Origin: Saprospiraceae bacterium
GTDB lineage: Bacteria; Bacteroidota; Bacteroidia; Chitinophagales; Saprospiraceae
Direction of reading: 5' to 3'
Length of the DNA: 64,000 nucleotides
Assembly (NCBI GenBank): GCA_022841745.1
Contig: JALHQW010000006.1
Span: 101,192 to 165,191 of the forward strand
The position numbers and the translations under genes were made by a program. Under the pieces are notes generated by a model. That model saw only the letters and a program-made list of their open reading frames with translations, was not told the origin of the DNA and searched no databases. Shown one piece after another: positions 7,656 to 16,882 of the stretch (position 1 is its first letter; each line of letters begins with the position of its first letter).

Positions 7656-9239
7656 AGAAACCCGCTCCTCCTCCTCCTTCCCCATCATCACGAGGCTGTT
7701 TTTGAAGGAAATGTTGAGGTGGTCGCCCTCAAACCGGCAAATCCATTGGTCACCGTGGACGTTCTCGATGAACTTCAAGTTGATTAAAAGTGTCTGGTCG
7801 TCCCGATTGCTATCGGGATGCCAGGTGGCGCTGGCAGCGGTCTTGGAGGTCAGTTTCACCCGTTCTGGCAGCACGAAAAGGGAGACTGACACGTCCTGCT
7901 CGTTGCCGTCTATATGCCATTTCCCCATGCCGCAGGTCAGGGTTTGCGGGCCTTTTGGGCCGGTTAGCGTCACTTTGCAGGTACTATAATCAAAGGAAAA
8001 CTGCACGAACTCAATGCCTTTGGCGTTTTTCTCCAACTTGTATTTTCTACCCGAAACCCTTGCCGCCTGCGGCGAAACGGCTTGAACCGCCGGGGCTGGC
8101 AATGCCAGTTTTTTCAAATCCTCCGCAAGGGCTTTTTGCGCAGCAATATCCGTTGGCAATGCCTTATCGTTTTTCAAAGCGGGCAATAAATAGTCCCAGA
8201 CCAATTTCATCGAAGCCCCCATGTCCTTGCTCTCACTGTTGATGGCGATGACCGTGTCGTACTGCGGAATGACGATGCAGAATTGCCCAAAAGCCCCATC
8301 GCCACGGTAAAAGCCCGGTTCCGGTTTGCAGCGCCAAAACTGGTAGCCGTAGCCCTGTCCCCAGTCGCTGTCGTTGTCCTGCGAAGGGCCTTGCCGTTTG
8401 GTCGCCTCCTTTACCCAAGCGGCAGGGATGAGTTGCTGGCTCCCCCACTTTCCTTTTTGCAGGTAAAGCTGTCCGAATTTGGCAATGTCCTCCAACCGGG
8501 TGCGCAGCCCGTAGCCGCCCACACTGATGCCTTCCGGGCTGATTTCCCAGTCAGCCCCTTCGATGCCAAGCGGCTTGAACAGGCGTTCGGTCAAGAAGTC
8601 GAAAGTCGTTTTCCCGGTCAGTTTTTGCACGATGGCGGACAGCATGTAGGTCGAGCCGGTATTGTAGAAAAAGTGGGTGCCCGGTTCGTAGGGAATGGGT
8701 TCGGCTAAGTAGGCTTTCGCCCATTTCCCGTTCGGTTCTGCCTGCATCGCATCCATCGGGCGACCATCGTGGCCGTTGTTCATGGTGAGCAAATGTTTCA
8801 CCCGCATAGCAGCCAAGCGAGGCGTGACGGAGTCGGGTAGGTCATTGGGGAAAAATTTCGTGATGGGGTCTTCCACACTCATTTTGCCATCGGCGACGCA
8901 CATCCCGATGGCAGTCGAAGTAAAACTTTTGCTCAACGAGTACAGCGTGTGCTTAAGCGTTGGCTGAAAAGGCGACCACCAACCTTCCGACGCAACATAG
9001 CCATGTCGGACTACCATGAACCCGTGAAATTCTTGCCCACTTTTTTCAACCGCAGCTAAAAAATTGCGGATAGCACTTGACGGAATGCCTTGCGCCTCCG
9101 GCGTGCTCCGGGGCAAATTGCCACTTGCCCATTGCATCCTTCTCAATGGTGAAGGCGTACACCTCGAAGCCTTACCGAGGATTGCAATGCCGATGGAGCC
9201 AAGAGCCGTTTGTTTGATGAATGTTCTTCTGTTTGTCAT
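7638..9239 (-). CDS. Serine hydrolase, class C beta-lactamase / penicillin-binding-protein family, Tat-exported
   Basis: 533 residues with the twin-arginine signal MTNRRTFIKQTA. The serine beta-lactamase-like domain covers about residues 40-370, with the nucleophile motif SLSK in TLYSLSKSFTSTAIG and a tyrosine motif in FFYNTGSTYML. A C-terminal beta domain of about 140 residues is typical of Bacteroidota members. Such proteins are usually esterases or D-amino peptidases rather than antibiotic-hydrolysing enzymes, so no resistance role is implied. The C-terminal residues come from a repeat element. Expected to be periplasmic; substrate unknown. Confidence 0.87.
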   Translation of the reverse strand: MTNRRTFIKQTALGSIGIAILGKASRCTPSPLRRMQWASGNLPRSTPEAQGIPSSAIRNFLAAVEKSGQEFHGFMVVRHGYVASEGWWSPFQPTLKHTLYSLSKSFTSTAIGMCVADGKMSVEDPITKFFPNDLPDSVTPRLAAMRVKHLLTMNNGHDGRPMDAMQAEPNGKWAKAYLAEPIPYEPGTHFFYNTGSTYMLSAIVQKLTGKTTFDFLTERLFKPLGIEGADWEISPEGISVGGYGLRTRLEDIAKFGQLYLQKGKWGSQQLIPAAWVKEATKRQGPSQDNDSDWGQGYGYQFWRCKPEPGFYRGDGAFGQFCIVIPQYDTVIAINSESKDMGASMKLVWDYLLPALKNDKALPTDIAAQKALAEDLKKLALPAPAVQAVSPQAARVSGRKYKLEKNAKGIEFVQFSFDYSTCKVTLTGPKGPQTLTCGMGKWHIDGNEQDVSVSLFVLPERVKLTSKTAASATWHPDSNRDDQTLLINLKFIENVHGDQWICRFEGDHLNISFKNSLVMMGKEEEERVSLVGSL

Positions 9240-9264
9240 GTCCTTAATTTAGACATCCTCTCCT

Positions 9265-9340
9265 TCAGTCTGCCAGTCCGCAGTCAGTCCCGTAGTAGCT
9301 GCCCCCAACTGCGGACTGTGGACTGAAGGACTGAAGACTA
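9265..9340 (-). repeat. CAGTCCGCAGTC hairpin element, minus orientation
   Basis: Between the thioredoxin-fold lipoprotein and the serine hydrolase. On the minus strand it starts with the upstream gene's stop codon (TAG|TCTTCAGTCC), has the loop GGGGGCAGCTACTACGGGAC, and returns through ACTGCGGACTGGCAGACTG. Loop orientation again follows gene direction. Confidence 0.87.
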
Positions 9341-10531
9341 AAAATACCTCCCAATCATCCCGTGCTCCACTATCACTTTTTTCAGTTCATAAAAATCAAC
9401 CGCCCCCTGGTGCCGCCAAACGACCTTGCCGCCAGGCTCAACGAGGATAGTGTAGGGCAGCGCCCCGTTCCATTCCTTGTCCACCGCTTCGATGAGGGCG
9501 TATTTATCATCTTCCGAAAACAGGTAATTGGCCACGGCGGAATGGCTTTCTTGCAAAAATTTCAGCGCCTTTTCTTCCTGGTCGGGCTTGTCGGCGGAGA
9601 TGGAGACGAACTCGAAATCCCGGCGGCTAAAAACCTGGTGGAGAATGACAAACTCAGGATACTCCCGAACACAAGGCCCACACCACGTTGCCCAAACGTT
9701 AACGAGGCGCAGCTTTTTGGAGTCCTCGTTTTTCAGTAATTGCTGTACGCCTTTAGTGTCCAACTTGCTGATAGTTACTGGTTTGGCGTTCCAATCTTTG
9801 GTGGCTTTATCTTTGTCGGCGTGTTTCCAGCCCCATTTTGTGGAGCAGCCGAAAGTCTTCGTGGTGGGCGTGCCGACGGGTTGCCCGGCCAAGGTAGCAT
9901 CCAATGCGGCACGTAAGTCGTCAGCGTTTCCACCGCTGCCCGGCTTCTCTTTAGTGTCCAAACGACCCGCATAAACGAGCTTGCGGTTGGCATCGAAAAC
10001 AAAGGCATGAGGCGTAGCTACTGGGCCATATTTCAACGATGCCTGTTCATTGTCGCCATCGTAGAGGTAGGGAAAATTGAAGGCCTGGTTTTTCGCCCGG
10101 ATAATCATTTCGCTGTAATCGTCATTGAGGTCGGTATAGCCCAGCTCGTCGTACAGCACCCCCAATGGACTGTTCGGAGAAATGGCGACCAATTCCACAC
10201 CCTTTGGCTTGTAATCGTTCACTACCGCAACGACCCGCTCTTCGTAGGCTTGCGCCGTCGGGCAATGGTTGCAGGTAAACAGCACGACGAGCGCCTTGGC
10301 ATCTTTGAAATCGGCGAGGCTGTACCATTTGCCATCCACGCCCGGCAGCTTGAAGTCGGGAGCGGCTGCACCGATTTCGAGGGGCTTCACGGGCACCTCG
10401 GCCACAGGCTGTGGGTTGGCGACGAATTGGGCGGTGGCGGTTGTTTGCTCCGCAATTGGTTGGTTGTCAGTATTTTGACAAGTTAAACCAGTCAGCATCA
10501 TAACAGCGAGGATAGGAAATATGACTTTCAT
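9338..10531 (-). CDS. Double thioredoxin-fold lipoprotein (peroxiredoxin-like plus TlpA-like)
   Basis: 397 residues with a lipoprotein signal ending LTGLTC (C18). Domain 1 (about 52-215) is AhpC/TSA-like with a CNHC motif at 87-90. Domain 2 (about 255-397) is TlpA-like with the redox motif WCGPC at 283-287 and a cis-proline segment ALPYTILV. The order and spacing look like a genuine fusion of two thioredoxin folds, and no frameshift is evident. It would act in the periplasm as a thiol-disulfide reductase or peroxidase. The gene diverges from the Weimberg-type operon across a 136-bp promoter region. Confidence 0.88.
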   Translation of the reverse strand: MKVIFPILAVMMLTGLTCQNTDNQPIAEQTTATAQFVANPQPVAEVPVKPLEIGAAAPDFKLPGVDGKWYSLADFKDAKALVVLFTCNHCPTAQAYEERVVAVVNDYKPKGVELVAISPNSPLGVLYDELGYTDLNDDYSEMIIRAKNQAFNFPYLYDGDNEQASLKYGPVATPHAFVFDANRKLVYAGRLDTKEKPGSGGNADDLRAALDATLAGQPVGTPTTKTFGCSTKWGWKHADKDKATKDWNAKPVTISKLDTKGVQQLLKNEDSKKLRLVNVWATWCGPCVREYPEFVILHQVFSRRDFEFVSISADKPDQEEKALKFLQESHSAVANYLFSEDDKYALIEAVDKEWNGALPYTILVEPGGKVVWRHQGAVDFYELKKVIVEHGMIGRYF

Positions 10532-10598
10532 AGTTAAAAAATTAGCCTCAATTCTAATAAAAAAACCGTTGCAAGGAATGAAATTTTTCCAACTTTAC

Positions 10599-10610
10599 GC
10601 AATCGATTGA
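10599..10610. promoter_or_regulatory. Probable LacI-family operator GCAATCGATTGA (site 1)
   Basis: A palindromic core CAATCGATTG (10600-10609) 58 bases upstream of the dehydratase ATG, preceded by TTTAC. The same core with very similar flanks occurs at 17996 and 30873, each before another xylan/xylose transcription unit. A symmetric core with central CG is typical of LacI-family operators. Confidence 0.7.
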
Positions 10611-10667
10611 TTCTTGAATTAAATTTTAAGTTTTTGGGCATATTTGAGCCTTAGTTTCTTTAATCGA

Positions 10668-12386
10668 ATGAAAAACGAAAAACAACTTCGCAGCCAAGAA
10701 TGGTTCGGCGGCAACGACAAGATGGGCTTCGTACACCGCTCCTGGATGCGCAACCAAGGCTACCCCGACGACCTGTTCGACCGCCCCGTCATCGGCATCT
10801 GCAACACCTGGTCGGAACTGACGCCCTGCAACGGCCACTTGCGGGAGTTTGCCGAAATTGTCAAAAAAGGCGTACTTGAGGCAGGTGGCTTCCCGCTCGA
10901 ATTCCCCGTCATGTCCCTCGGCGAAACCATCATGCGGCCCACCACCATGCTCTTCCGCAACCTCGCCAGCATGGACGTGGAGGAGAGCATCCGGGCCAAC
11001 CCGCTTGACGGCATCGTGCTGCTCACGGGCTGCGACAAGACCACTCCCAGCACTGTCATGGGCGCTTGTAGCGTTGACCTTCCAACCATCGTGGTGCCCG
11101 GCGGTCCCATGCTCCGGGGCGACTACCGTGGCGGTTTCATCGGCTCCGGCTCTTTCAACTGGATTATCAAGGAAAAACAAAATACGGGCGGCATCACCCC
11201 CGAAGAATTGCGCCACGTGGAAGCCTGTGCCGCCCGCAGCACCGGGCATTGCAACACGATGGGTACTGCATCTACTATGGCGTCAATGGTCGAAGCGCTT
11301 GGCCTCACCCTACCTGGTGCCTCCGCTATCCCTGCCGTGGATGCAAGGAAAAAAACAATGGCCTGGCTAGCTGGTCGGCGCATTGTCGAAATGGTCAAGG
11401 AAGATTTGACTTTGTCAAAAATCCTGACCCGGCAGGCGTTTGAAAACGCCATTGTCGTCAATGCGGCGGTAGGCGGCTCCACCAACCTCATCATCCACCT
11501 GCTCGCCATCGCCGGGCGAATCGGGGTGGATTTGACGCTGGAGGATTTCGACAAAATCGGCAGCAAAATCCCGCTACTCGTCAACCTGATGCCCTCCGGC
11601 AAATACCTGATGGAGGACTTTTTCTACGCTGGTGGTTTGCCTGTAGTGTTGAAGGAATTGGGCGAGCGGTTGCACCGCAATTGTATCACCGTCAATGGTA
11701 AAACCCTTGGCGAGAATTGCGAAGCAGCCGAATGTTTCAACCCAGAAGTCATTGCAACGCTGGAAAAACCCTTGCAGTCGGAGGCTGGCATCGCCGTCCT
11801 GAAAGGGAATCTATGTGAAAATGGAGCCGTCATCAAACCCAGCGCCGCCTCGCCCAAGCTGATGAAACACCGAGGCCCGGCGGTCGTCTTCGAAACGATG
11901 GAGGACTACCACACCCGCATTGACGACCCCCTGCTCGACATTGACGAGAACAGCGTCATCGTGCTGAAAGGCGTCGGCCCAAAAGGCTACCCCGGTATGC
12001 CCGAAGTTGGCAATGTGGACCTCCCTGAAAAGCTTATACTAAAAGGTGTGAAGGACATGGTGCGCATCTCTGATGGGCGAATGAGCGGCACGGCCTATGG
12101 CACGGTGATTTTGCATGTTTCGCCAGAATCGGCCATTGGTGGCACGCTAGCGCTGGTCGAAAACGGCGACATGATTGAACTCGACGTGGAAACCCGCCGC
12201 CTGCACTTGGATGTATCTGACGAAATTTTACAACAAAGAAAAGCAGCGTGGACAGCGCCCGCACCGATGGCAACCCGTGGCTATGTGAAGATTTATATTG
12301 ACCATGTGGAACAGGCCGATAAAGGCGCTGATTTGGATATTCTGGTTGGGAAATCAGGGTCTGAGGTTGCGAGAGATTTGCATTGA
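10668..12386 (+). CDS. IlvD/Edd-family sugar-acid dehydratase, probable D-xylonate (pentonate) dehydratase
   Basis: 572 residues from the ATG at 10668; an upstream TTG at 10644 is less likely. Iron-sulfur ligands typical of IlvD/Edd enzymes are present: TPCN (C54), TGCDKT (C122) and GHCNTMG (C195). The length and the early motif FGGNDKMGFVHRSWM fit the arabinonate/xylonate dehydratase branch rather than dihydroxyacid dehydratase. Predicted reaction: D-xylonate to 2-keto-3-deoxy-xylonate in the cytoplasm. It is followed by a GntP permease, a FAH-type dehydratase and an aldehyde dehydrogenase, giving a near-complete Weimberg-type route to 2-oxoglutarate. L-arabinonate is an alternative substrate. 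A palindromic operator lies 58 bp upstream. Confidence 0.85.
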   Translation: MKNEKQLRSQEWFGGNDKMGFVHRSWMRNQGYPDDLFDRPVIGICNTWSELTPCNGHLREFAEIVKKGVLEAGGFPLEFPVMSLGETIMRPTTMLFRNLASMDVEESIRANPLDGIVLLTGCDKTTPSTVMGACSVDLPTIVVPGGPMLRGDYRGGFIGSGSFNWIIKEKQNTGGITPEELRHVEACAARSTGHCNTMGTASTMASMVEALGLTLPGASAIPAVDARKKTMAWLAGRRIVEMVKEDLTLSKILTRQAFENAIVVNAAVGGSTNLIIHLLAIAGRIGVDLTLEDFDKIGSKIPLLVNLMPSGKYLMEDFFYAGGLPVVLKELGERLHRNCITVNGKTLGENCEAAECFNPEVIATLEKPLQSEAGIAVLKGNLCENGAVIKPSAASPKLMKHRGPAVVFETMEDYHTRIDDPLLDIDENSVIVLKGVGPKGYPGMPEVGNVDLPEKLILKGVKDMVRISDGRMSGTAYGTVILHVSPESAIGGTLALVENGDMIELDVETRRLHLDVSDEILQQRKAAWTAPAPMATRGYVKIYIDHVEQADKGADLDILVGKSGSEVARDLH

Positions 12387-12400
12387 AAGGTTGGTAAAAC

Positions 12401-12427
12401 GTCGGCAAGGTTTTGAACCTTGCCGAC
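12401..12427 (+). terminator. Perfect hairpin between dehydratase and permease genes
   Basis: GTCGGCAAGGTT and its exact complement flank a TTG loop, followed by TTTGC. It may attenuate transcription between the two genes, or be a REP-like element; the T-run is weak. Confidence 0.5.
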
Positions 12428-12476
12428 TTTGCATGCGCGTTTATTCACGTTCAAACTCTTAGGAATTCACTGCAAA

Positions 12477-13805
12477 ATGGTTATACTTTATTTACTCCTT
12501 AGCATTGCTTTGATAGTCTTTCTCACCGTACAGTGGAAAGTACACCCCTTCCTCGCCCTGCTACTCACGGCGATACTCTACGGTTTTGCGGCGGGTGTGC
12601 CTGTCAAGGAGTTGATAGCGGCAGTGAACACAGGTTTTGGCGAGACCCTTGGTAAAATCGGCATCATCATCGTGCTGGGCTGCGTCATCGGGGCGTTTTT
12701 GGAGAACTCAGGAGGGGCGTATGCACTGGCCGAAAAAGTATTAAGTGTTATCGGGCGCAAAAAAGTGCCAACTGCGATGGGCATCATGGGCTATATCGTT
12801 TCCATCCCCGTCTTTGCCGACAGCGGCTTTTTGCTCCTCTCGCCCTTGAACAAAAGCTTGTCGAAAAAAGCGGGAATCACCCTCGCCGCCCCTGCCATAG
12901 CATTGGCCTTGGGCTTGATAGCCACCCATACAATGGCGCCTCCTACCCCTGGCCCCATCGCTGCGGCGGGCATCTTGGGCGCAGACCTCGGGCTGGTGCT
13001 GGCAGTGGGGTTGCCCGTGGCAGCGTTAGGATTGATACCCGCTATTTTCTTCGCAAAACGAGTGGCTGGCAAGGTCTGGATAGACCCCAACCCCAACCTT
13101 GACGCCGAGGAATTGGCCAAGCTTACCGCCGCTGCCCCACCTGCTTTCAAGGCTGCCCTGCCCATCCTTGTCCCGATTCTGCTCATCGTGGCAAAATCGG
13201 TTTTTGCGAAGCAACTGGATGAAAACAGCGCTGCGTTCCACGCCCTGAATTTCATTGGTGAACCTTTCGTCGCACTGCTCATCGGGGCGGCGCTTGCGCT
13301 GTTTTTACCAAAGAAATTCGACAAGGAAATGCTTTCCATTTCGGGTTGGGCGGGCACTGCCATGCAGGATGCAGCCAGCATCATCCTTATCACCGGGGCA
13401 GGTGGTGTGTTCGGCAAAATGCTGCAAGTTTCTGGCATCTCCGATGTAGTTGGTACGGCCATGTCCACTGCCAATCTTGGAATTTGGTTGCCTTTTTTGA
13501 TTGCCTTTGCCTTGAAAACGGCACAAGGATCTTCCACTGTTGCCATCATCACCACCGCCTCCATCGTTGCGCCTTTGTTGCCCTCACTTGGGTTGGAAAG
13601 CGACTTGGCGAAAGCCACAACGGTCATTGCCATTGGTGCTGGCTCGACCATGATTTGCCATGCCAACGACAGCTTTTTTTGGGTCGTCACGCAGATGTCC
13701 GGCATGGACGTGAAGCGGGGCTACTCCCTCTTGAGCCTTGGCTCGGTGGTGTTGGGCACCTCTTGTGCGTTGCTGCTTTTTATCCTAATGAAATTCATCG
13801 CTTAA
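12477..13805 (+). CDS. GntP-family gluconate/sugar-acid permease
   Basis: 442 residues, mostly hydrophobic with about 12 predicted membrane segments. GntP signatures are visible: [22 protein letters not shown], the [23 protein letters not shown] segment, and [18 protein letters not shown] near the C-terminus. Members are proton symporters for gluconate and related acids. Between a dehydratase and a FAH-type enzyme, the likely cargo is xylonate or another pentonate. The ATG at 12477 is chosen because it starts the first membrane helix; the longer frame from 12420 runs through a hairpin. Confidence 0.9.
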   Translation: MVILYLLLSIALIVFLTVQWKVHPFLALLLTAILYGFAAGVPVKELIAAVNTGFGETLGKIGIIIVLGCVIGAFLENSGGAYALAEKVLSVIGRKKVPTAMGIMGYIVSIPVFADSGFLLLSPLNKSLSKKAGITLAAPAIALALGLIATHTMAPPTPGPIAAAGILGADLGLVLAVGLPVAALGLIPAIFFAKRVAGKVWIDPNPNLDAEELAKLTAAAPPAFKAALPILVPILLIVAKSVFAKQLDENSAAFHALNFIGEPFVALLIGAALALFLPKKFDKEMLSISGWAGTAMQDAASIILITGAGGVFGKMLQVSGISDVVGTAMSTANLGIWLPFLIAFALKTAQGSSTVAIITTASIVAPLLPSLGLESDLAKATTVIAIGAGSTMICHANDSFFWVVTQMSGMDVKRGYSLLSLGSVVLGTSCALLLFILMKFIA

Positions 13806-13812
13806 CTTCCTT

Positions 13813-14652
13813 ATGAAAATCTACAAACTAACATCAGGCATCCTAATTGAATCGGGCGAAAAATACTATCTGCTCGAAAATTATGGCTGGGACGATTTCA
13901 TCAACGACGACAGCCTTTATCAAAAAATAAGGAGCTTGTTGCAGCAGAAGGAGCCAATCGAAACAGGTTTGACCATGCTTCAAAACGGGCTGCAAGCCCC
14001 CATTGGCAGCCAAGAGATTTGGGCCAGCGGCGTCACCTATTTCAACAGCAAACTTGCCCGGCAAGAGGAGTCTGAAGCGGCAGGTGGCGGTGATTTTTAC
14101 GCAAGGGTTTACGTCGCCGAGCGGCCAGAGCTATTCTTCAAGTCCACCCCGCACCGCTGCGTGGGGTCGGGAGAGAAAGTGCGCATTCGCAAGGACTCGA
14201 CTTGGAACGTGCCGGAGCCAGAGTTGACCCTGCTGCTCACTTCCAGTGGCAAAATCGTCGGTTACACCATCGGCAACGACATGAGTTCCCGTAGCATAGA
14301 AGGCGAAAACCCGCTTTATTTGCCGCAGGCAAAAACCTACGATGGCTGCGCTGCTCTCGGCCCATGCATCTACGTGAGCGAGTCGCCATTTCCGACTGAA
14401 AGCGAAATTCACCTGCTCATCAACCGAGATGGAGAGGCTGTTTTTGAAGGAAAGACGAGCCTTGCACAGATGAAGCGCAGCTTGGAAGAACTGGTTGGCT
14501 GGCTGTTCCGTGAATTGAGCTTCCCACACGGCTGCTTCTTGATGACAGGCACAGGCATCGTTCCGACCAAGGATTTCACCCTTGAATCTGGCGATGAAAT
14601 CCGTATCAGCATTGATAAAATCGGGACACTGACGAACTGGGTAAGTTATTGA
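13813..14652 (+). CDS. FAH-family enzyme, probable 2-keto-3-deoxy-pentonate dehydratase
   Basis: 279 residues of the fumarylacetoacetate hydrolase fold. Metal-ligand residues appear in EPELTLLL (E135, E137) and [13 protein letters not shown] (D156), with [15 protein letters not shown] downstream, as in 2-keto-3-deoxy-D-arabinonate dehydratases. Predicted reaction: 2-keto-3-deoxy-xylonate/arabinonate to 2-oxoglutarate semialdehyde. It starts 7 bp after the permease, so co-translation is likely, and lies upstream of an aldehyde dehydrogenase that would complete the pathway. Its TGA stop abuts a repeat element. A different FAH reaction cannot be excluded without structural comparison. Confidence 0.82.
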   Translation: MKIYKLTSGILIESGEKYYLLENYGWDDFINDDSLYQKIRSLLQQKEPIETGLTMLQNGLQAPIGSQEIWASGVTYFNSKLARQEESEAAGGGDFYARVYVAERPELFFKSTPHRCVGSGEKVRIRKDSTWNVPEPELTLLLTSSGKIVGYTIGNDMSSRSIEGENPLYLPQAKTYDGCAALGPCIYVSESPFPTESEIHLLINRDGEAVFEGKTSLAQMKRSLEELVGWLFRELSFPHGCFLMTGTGIVPTKDFTLESGDEIRISIDKIGTLTNWVSY

Positions 14653-14732
14653 GTCAGCAGTGTTTTAGTCCGCAGTCCTTCAGTCCGCAGTCCGCAGTCA
14701 GTGACTGCTACCACGGCCCAGACTGCGCACTA
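14650..14732 (+). repeat. CAGTCCGCAGTC hairpin element, plus orientation
   Basis: It begins at the stop codon of the FAH-type gene (TGA|GTCAGCAG), continues as TTCAGTCCGCAGTCCGCAGTC, has the loop AGTGACTGCTACCACGGCCC and a short right arm (AGACTGCGCACTAAT). The right arm is shorter than the left, so the copy is eroded or truncated, possibly by the insertion that follows. Confidence 0.83.
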
Positions 14733-14871
14733 ATAAAGCGACCCCTCATTTACCCCCTCTAAAATTAATGCTGACATTTGATGTTGAAACTCGTGAAATG
14801 AAAGTTGCTATCAATAATTTGAGGATAGATGGGGTTTCTCGAAGTTTTTAATCATTCAATTCGGAAATATT

Positions 14872-15117
14872 ATGAGTAAAAAGGAAGCTATACAAATCTT
14901 CTAAGACAAGCAGGTACGTACCATTTGGGATGCCGAGCAGGAGAAATGGTATGTTTCAATAATTGATGTTGTGGCGGTACTTACGAGTCAACCTAATTAC
15001 CAAGGAGCAAGAAACTATTGGAAAGTATTGAAATACAGACTCGTTAAAGAAGGTAACGAAACGGTTACAAATTGTAACCGGTTGAAAATGGCAGCCGATG
15101 ATGGCATAAGTAAATAA
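14872..15117 (+). pseudogene. Bro-N / phage antirepressor-type gene remnant
   Basis: From the ATG at 14872 the frame reads MSKKEAIQIF, then an in-frame TAA (14902-14904), then a well-preserved segment including VRTIWDAEQEKWYVSIIDVV, NYWKVLKYRLVKEGNE and a final LKMAADDG before a stop at 15115. This matches the N-terminal part of the common Bro-N/antirepressor-like family, which is normally much longer. It is therefore broken at both ends: an early stop and a missing C-terminal half. The tract is AT-rich and lies in the middle of the Weimberg-type operon, which suggests insertion followed by decay. The rest of 14733-15169 holds no further gene I can recognise. Confidence 0.72.
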
Positions 15118-15169
15118 AATTTCCCGTCAGCCCAACAACCGTTTACGCATCAATCATACAATTTAAAAC

Positions 15170-16744
15170 ATGACACTCACCGGACACAATTTCATCGGAA
15201 AAACACCGAGTGCTAAGGGCACTACCACCTTCCACGCCATCAACCCCGCCACAGGCGAGCCACTCCAACCTGCCTTCCACGAAGCGACGCCAGATGAGGT
15301 GGATGCTGCCGTGCAAAAGGCCGCTGCCGCATTTCAAGTTTACCGCAAAAAATCAGGAGTGGAAAAGGCGCTATTCCTCGAAGCAATCGCTGACGAAATG
15401 ATGGCGCTGGAAGACCTTGGCCAGCGCTACTGCGCCGAGTCGGGCCTCCCCGAAGGCCGTTTCCAAGGGGAGCGAGGCCGCACGGTGGGCCAGCTTCGGC
15501 TCTTCGCCCAATTGCTGCGGGAAGGCTCTTGGGTAAATGCCCGCATTGACCCTGCCCTACCCGACCGCCAACCGCTGCCACGTCCCGATATTCGAAGCAT
15601 GGAGCGCCCACTTGGCCCTGTTGGGATCTTCGGGGCGAGCAATTTCCCATTGGCCTTCTCGGTTGCAGGCGGCGATACTGTTTCGGCCCTGGCGGCGGGC
15701 TGCACAGTAGTAGCTAAGGCACATCCAGCACACCCTGGCACTTGCGAGTTGGTAGCAACGACCATTTTGGCTGCAGCCGAAAAAACGGGGATGCCCGACG
15801 GCGTTTTCTGCATGGTGCATGGTACTTCGACGACGGTCGGCATGGGCATCGTGCAGCACCCACTGATAAAGGCAGTCGGCTTCACGGGTTCCTTTCGTGG
15901 CGGCAAGGCCCTTTTCGATGCTGCTGCGCAACGGCCCGAACCCATCCCGGTTTATGCTGAAATGGGCAGCACAAACCCCGTTTTCGTATTGCCGGGTGCC
16001 CTGCGGCAAAATGGCGGGGACATTGCCAAGGGGCTGGCCGCATCGGTCACGCTGGGCGTCGGGCAGTTCTGCACCAATCCCGGTTTGACCATCGTTGAAA
16101 AATCCACTGAGGGCAGCGCATTCATGGATATTTTAAGCGAAAATATTACTACTGCTACGGCAGGTGTGATGCTGACCGAAGGCATCCACCAAGCCTACGA
16201 GCGTGGCATTGATTCGCTGGCGCAACAGCCGGGCGTACGGGCAACAGCCAAAGGCAAAAAATCAGGCGCCGTCAACAGGGCAGAAGCAAACCTGCTCACT
16301 GTGGACGCCGCCATTTTTTTGACCAATAAAAGGCTGGAAGAAGAAGTATTCGGGCCATCCACGCTGGCCATTCAAACGGGCGGCCACGACGAACTAATGG
16401 CAGTAGCCCAAAGCCTGAGTGGCCATTTGACGGCCACTGTTTTCGGTACGCCCGATGACTTGGAACAGCACCGTGATTTGATTGATTTGCTGTCGCAAAA
16501 AGCGGGTCGGCTCATCATTAACGGCTATCCAACGGGGGTCGAAGTTTGCCATGCAATGGTACACGGCGGGCCGTTCCCTGCCACGACGGACAGCCGAAGC
16601 ACCTCGGTCGGCCCGGCGGCCATTACCCGTTTTACCCGGCCAGTTAGCTACCAAAACTTCCCCCAAAACCTGTTGCCCGATGAATTGAAAGACAATAATC
16701 CCTTGAATATCTGGCGGATATGGGATGGGGAGCGGGGGAAATGA
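15170..16744 (+). CDS. 2-oxoglutarate semialdehyde (2,5-dioxovalerate) dehydrogenase, NAD(P)-dependent
   Basis: 524 residues of the aldehyde dehydrogenase superfamily. The catalytic cysteine is in GVGQFCTNPGL (C301) and the general base in VYAEMGSTNP (E264); the coenzyme loop is VGFTGSFRGG. The N-terminus LTGHNFIGKTPSAKG and overall length match the 2,5-dioxovalerate dehydrogenase subfamily. Predicted reaction: 2-oxoglutarate semialdehyde to 2-oxoglutarate, the last step of the Weimberg and related pentose or glucarate pathways. The pseudogene insertion upstream leaves 437 bp between the preceding element and this start, so an additional promoter may drive it. Stop TGA is fused to a repeat. 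Confidence 0.9.
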   Translation: MTLTGHNFIGKTPSAKGTTTFHAINPATGEPLQPAFHEATPDEVDAAVQKAAAAFQVYRKKSGVEKALFLEAIADEMMALEDLGQRYCAESGLPEGRFQGERGRTVGQLRLFAQLLREGSWVNARIDPALPDRQPLPRPDIRSMERPLGPVGIFGASNFPLAFSVAGGDTVSALAAGCTVVAKAHPAHPGTCELVATTILAAAEKTGMPDGVFCMVHGTSTTVGMGIVQHPLIKAVGFTGSFRGGKALFDAAAQRPEPIPVYAEMGSTNPVFVLPGALRQNGGDIAKGLAASVTLGVGQFCTNPGLTIVEKSTEGSAFMDILSENITTATAGVMLTEGIHQAYERGIDSLAQQPGVRATAKGKKSGAVNRAEANLLTVDAAIFLTNKRLEEEVFGPSTLAIQTGGHDELMAVAQSLSGHLTATVFGTPDDLEQHRDLIDLLSQKAGRLIINGYPTGVEVCHAMVHGGPFPATTDSRSTSVGPAAITRFTRPVSYQNFPQNLLPDELKDNNPLNIWRIWDGERGK

Positions 16745-16882
16745 GTTCGCAGTTCGACAGTTGGCAGTGTGCAGTCAGTGTACAGTCCGATAGTCCTTTA
16801 ATCAATTGCCGCTCACCTTGGCACTGGCTAAACAACTGTCGAACTGACTGCCAACTGCAAACTGTCTAACTGCGAACTGAAG
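16742..16882. repeat. Inverted repeat, AGTTCGCAGTTCGACAGTTGGCAG family, between convergent genes
   Basis: It starts at the aldehyde dehydrogenase stop (TGA|GTTCGCAGTTCGACAGTTGG) and ends at the LacI gene's 3' end with the complementary CCAACTGCAAACTGTCTAACTGCGAACTG. The middle, about 60 bases, is not repetitive apart from a CAGTCCGATAGTCC remnant. It is a sister of the CAGTCC family and may serve as a two-way terminator. Confidence 0.75.

Noticed and set aside
7638-9239. Antibiotic-resistance beta-lactamase
   Set aside because: The SxxK-type fold is shared by many esterases and peptidases; the protein has a long C-terminal domain and a Tat signal, and lacks a standard class C YSN motif, so resistance is not supported.
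12791-13705. 304-residue open frame opposite the GntP permease
   Set aside because: Antisense shadow of a protein with strong GntP motifs.
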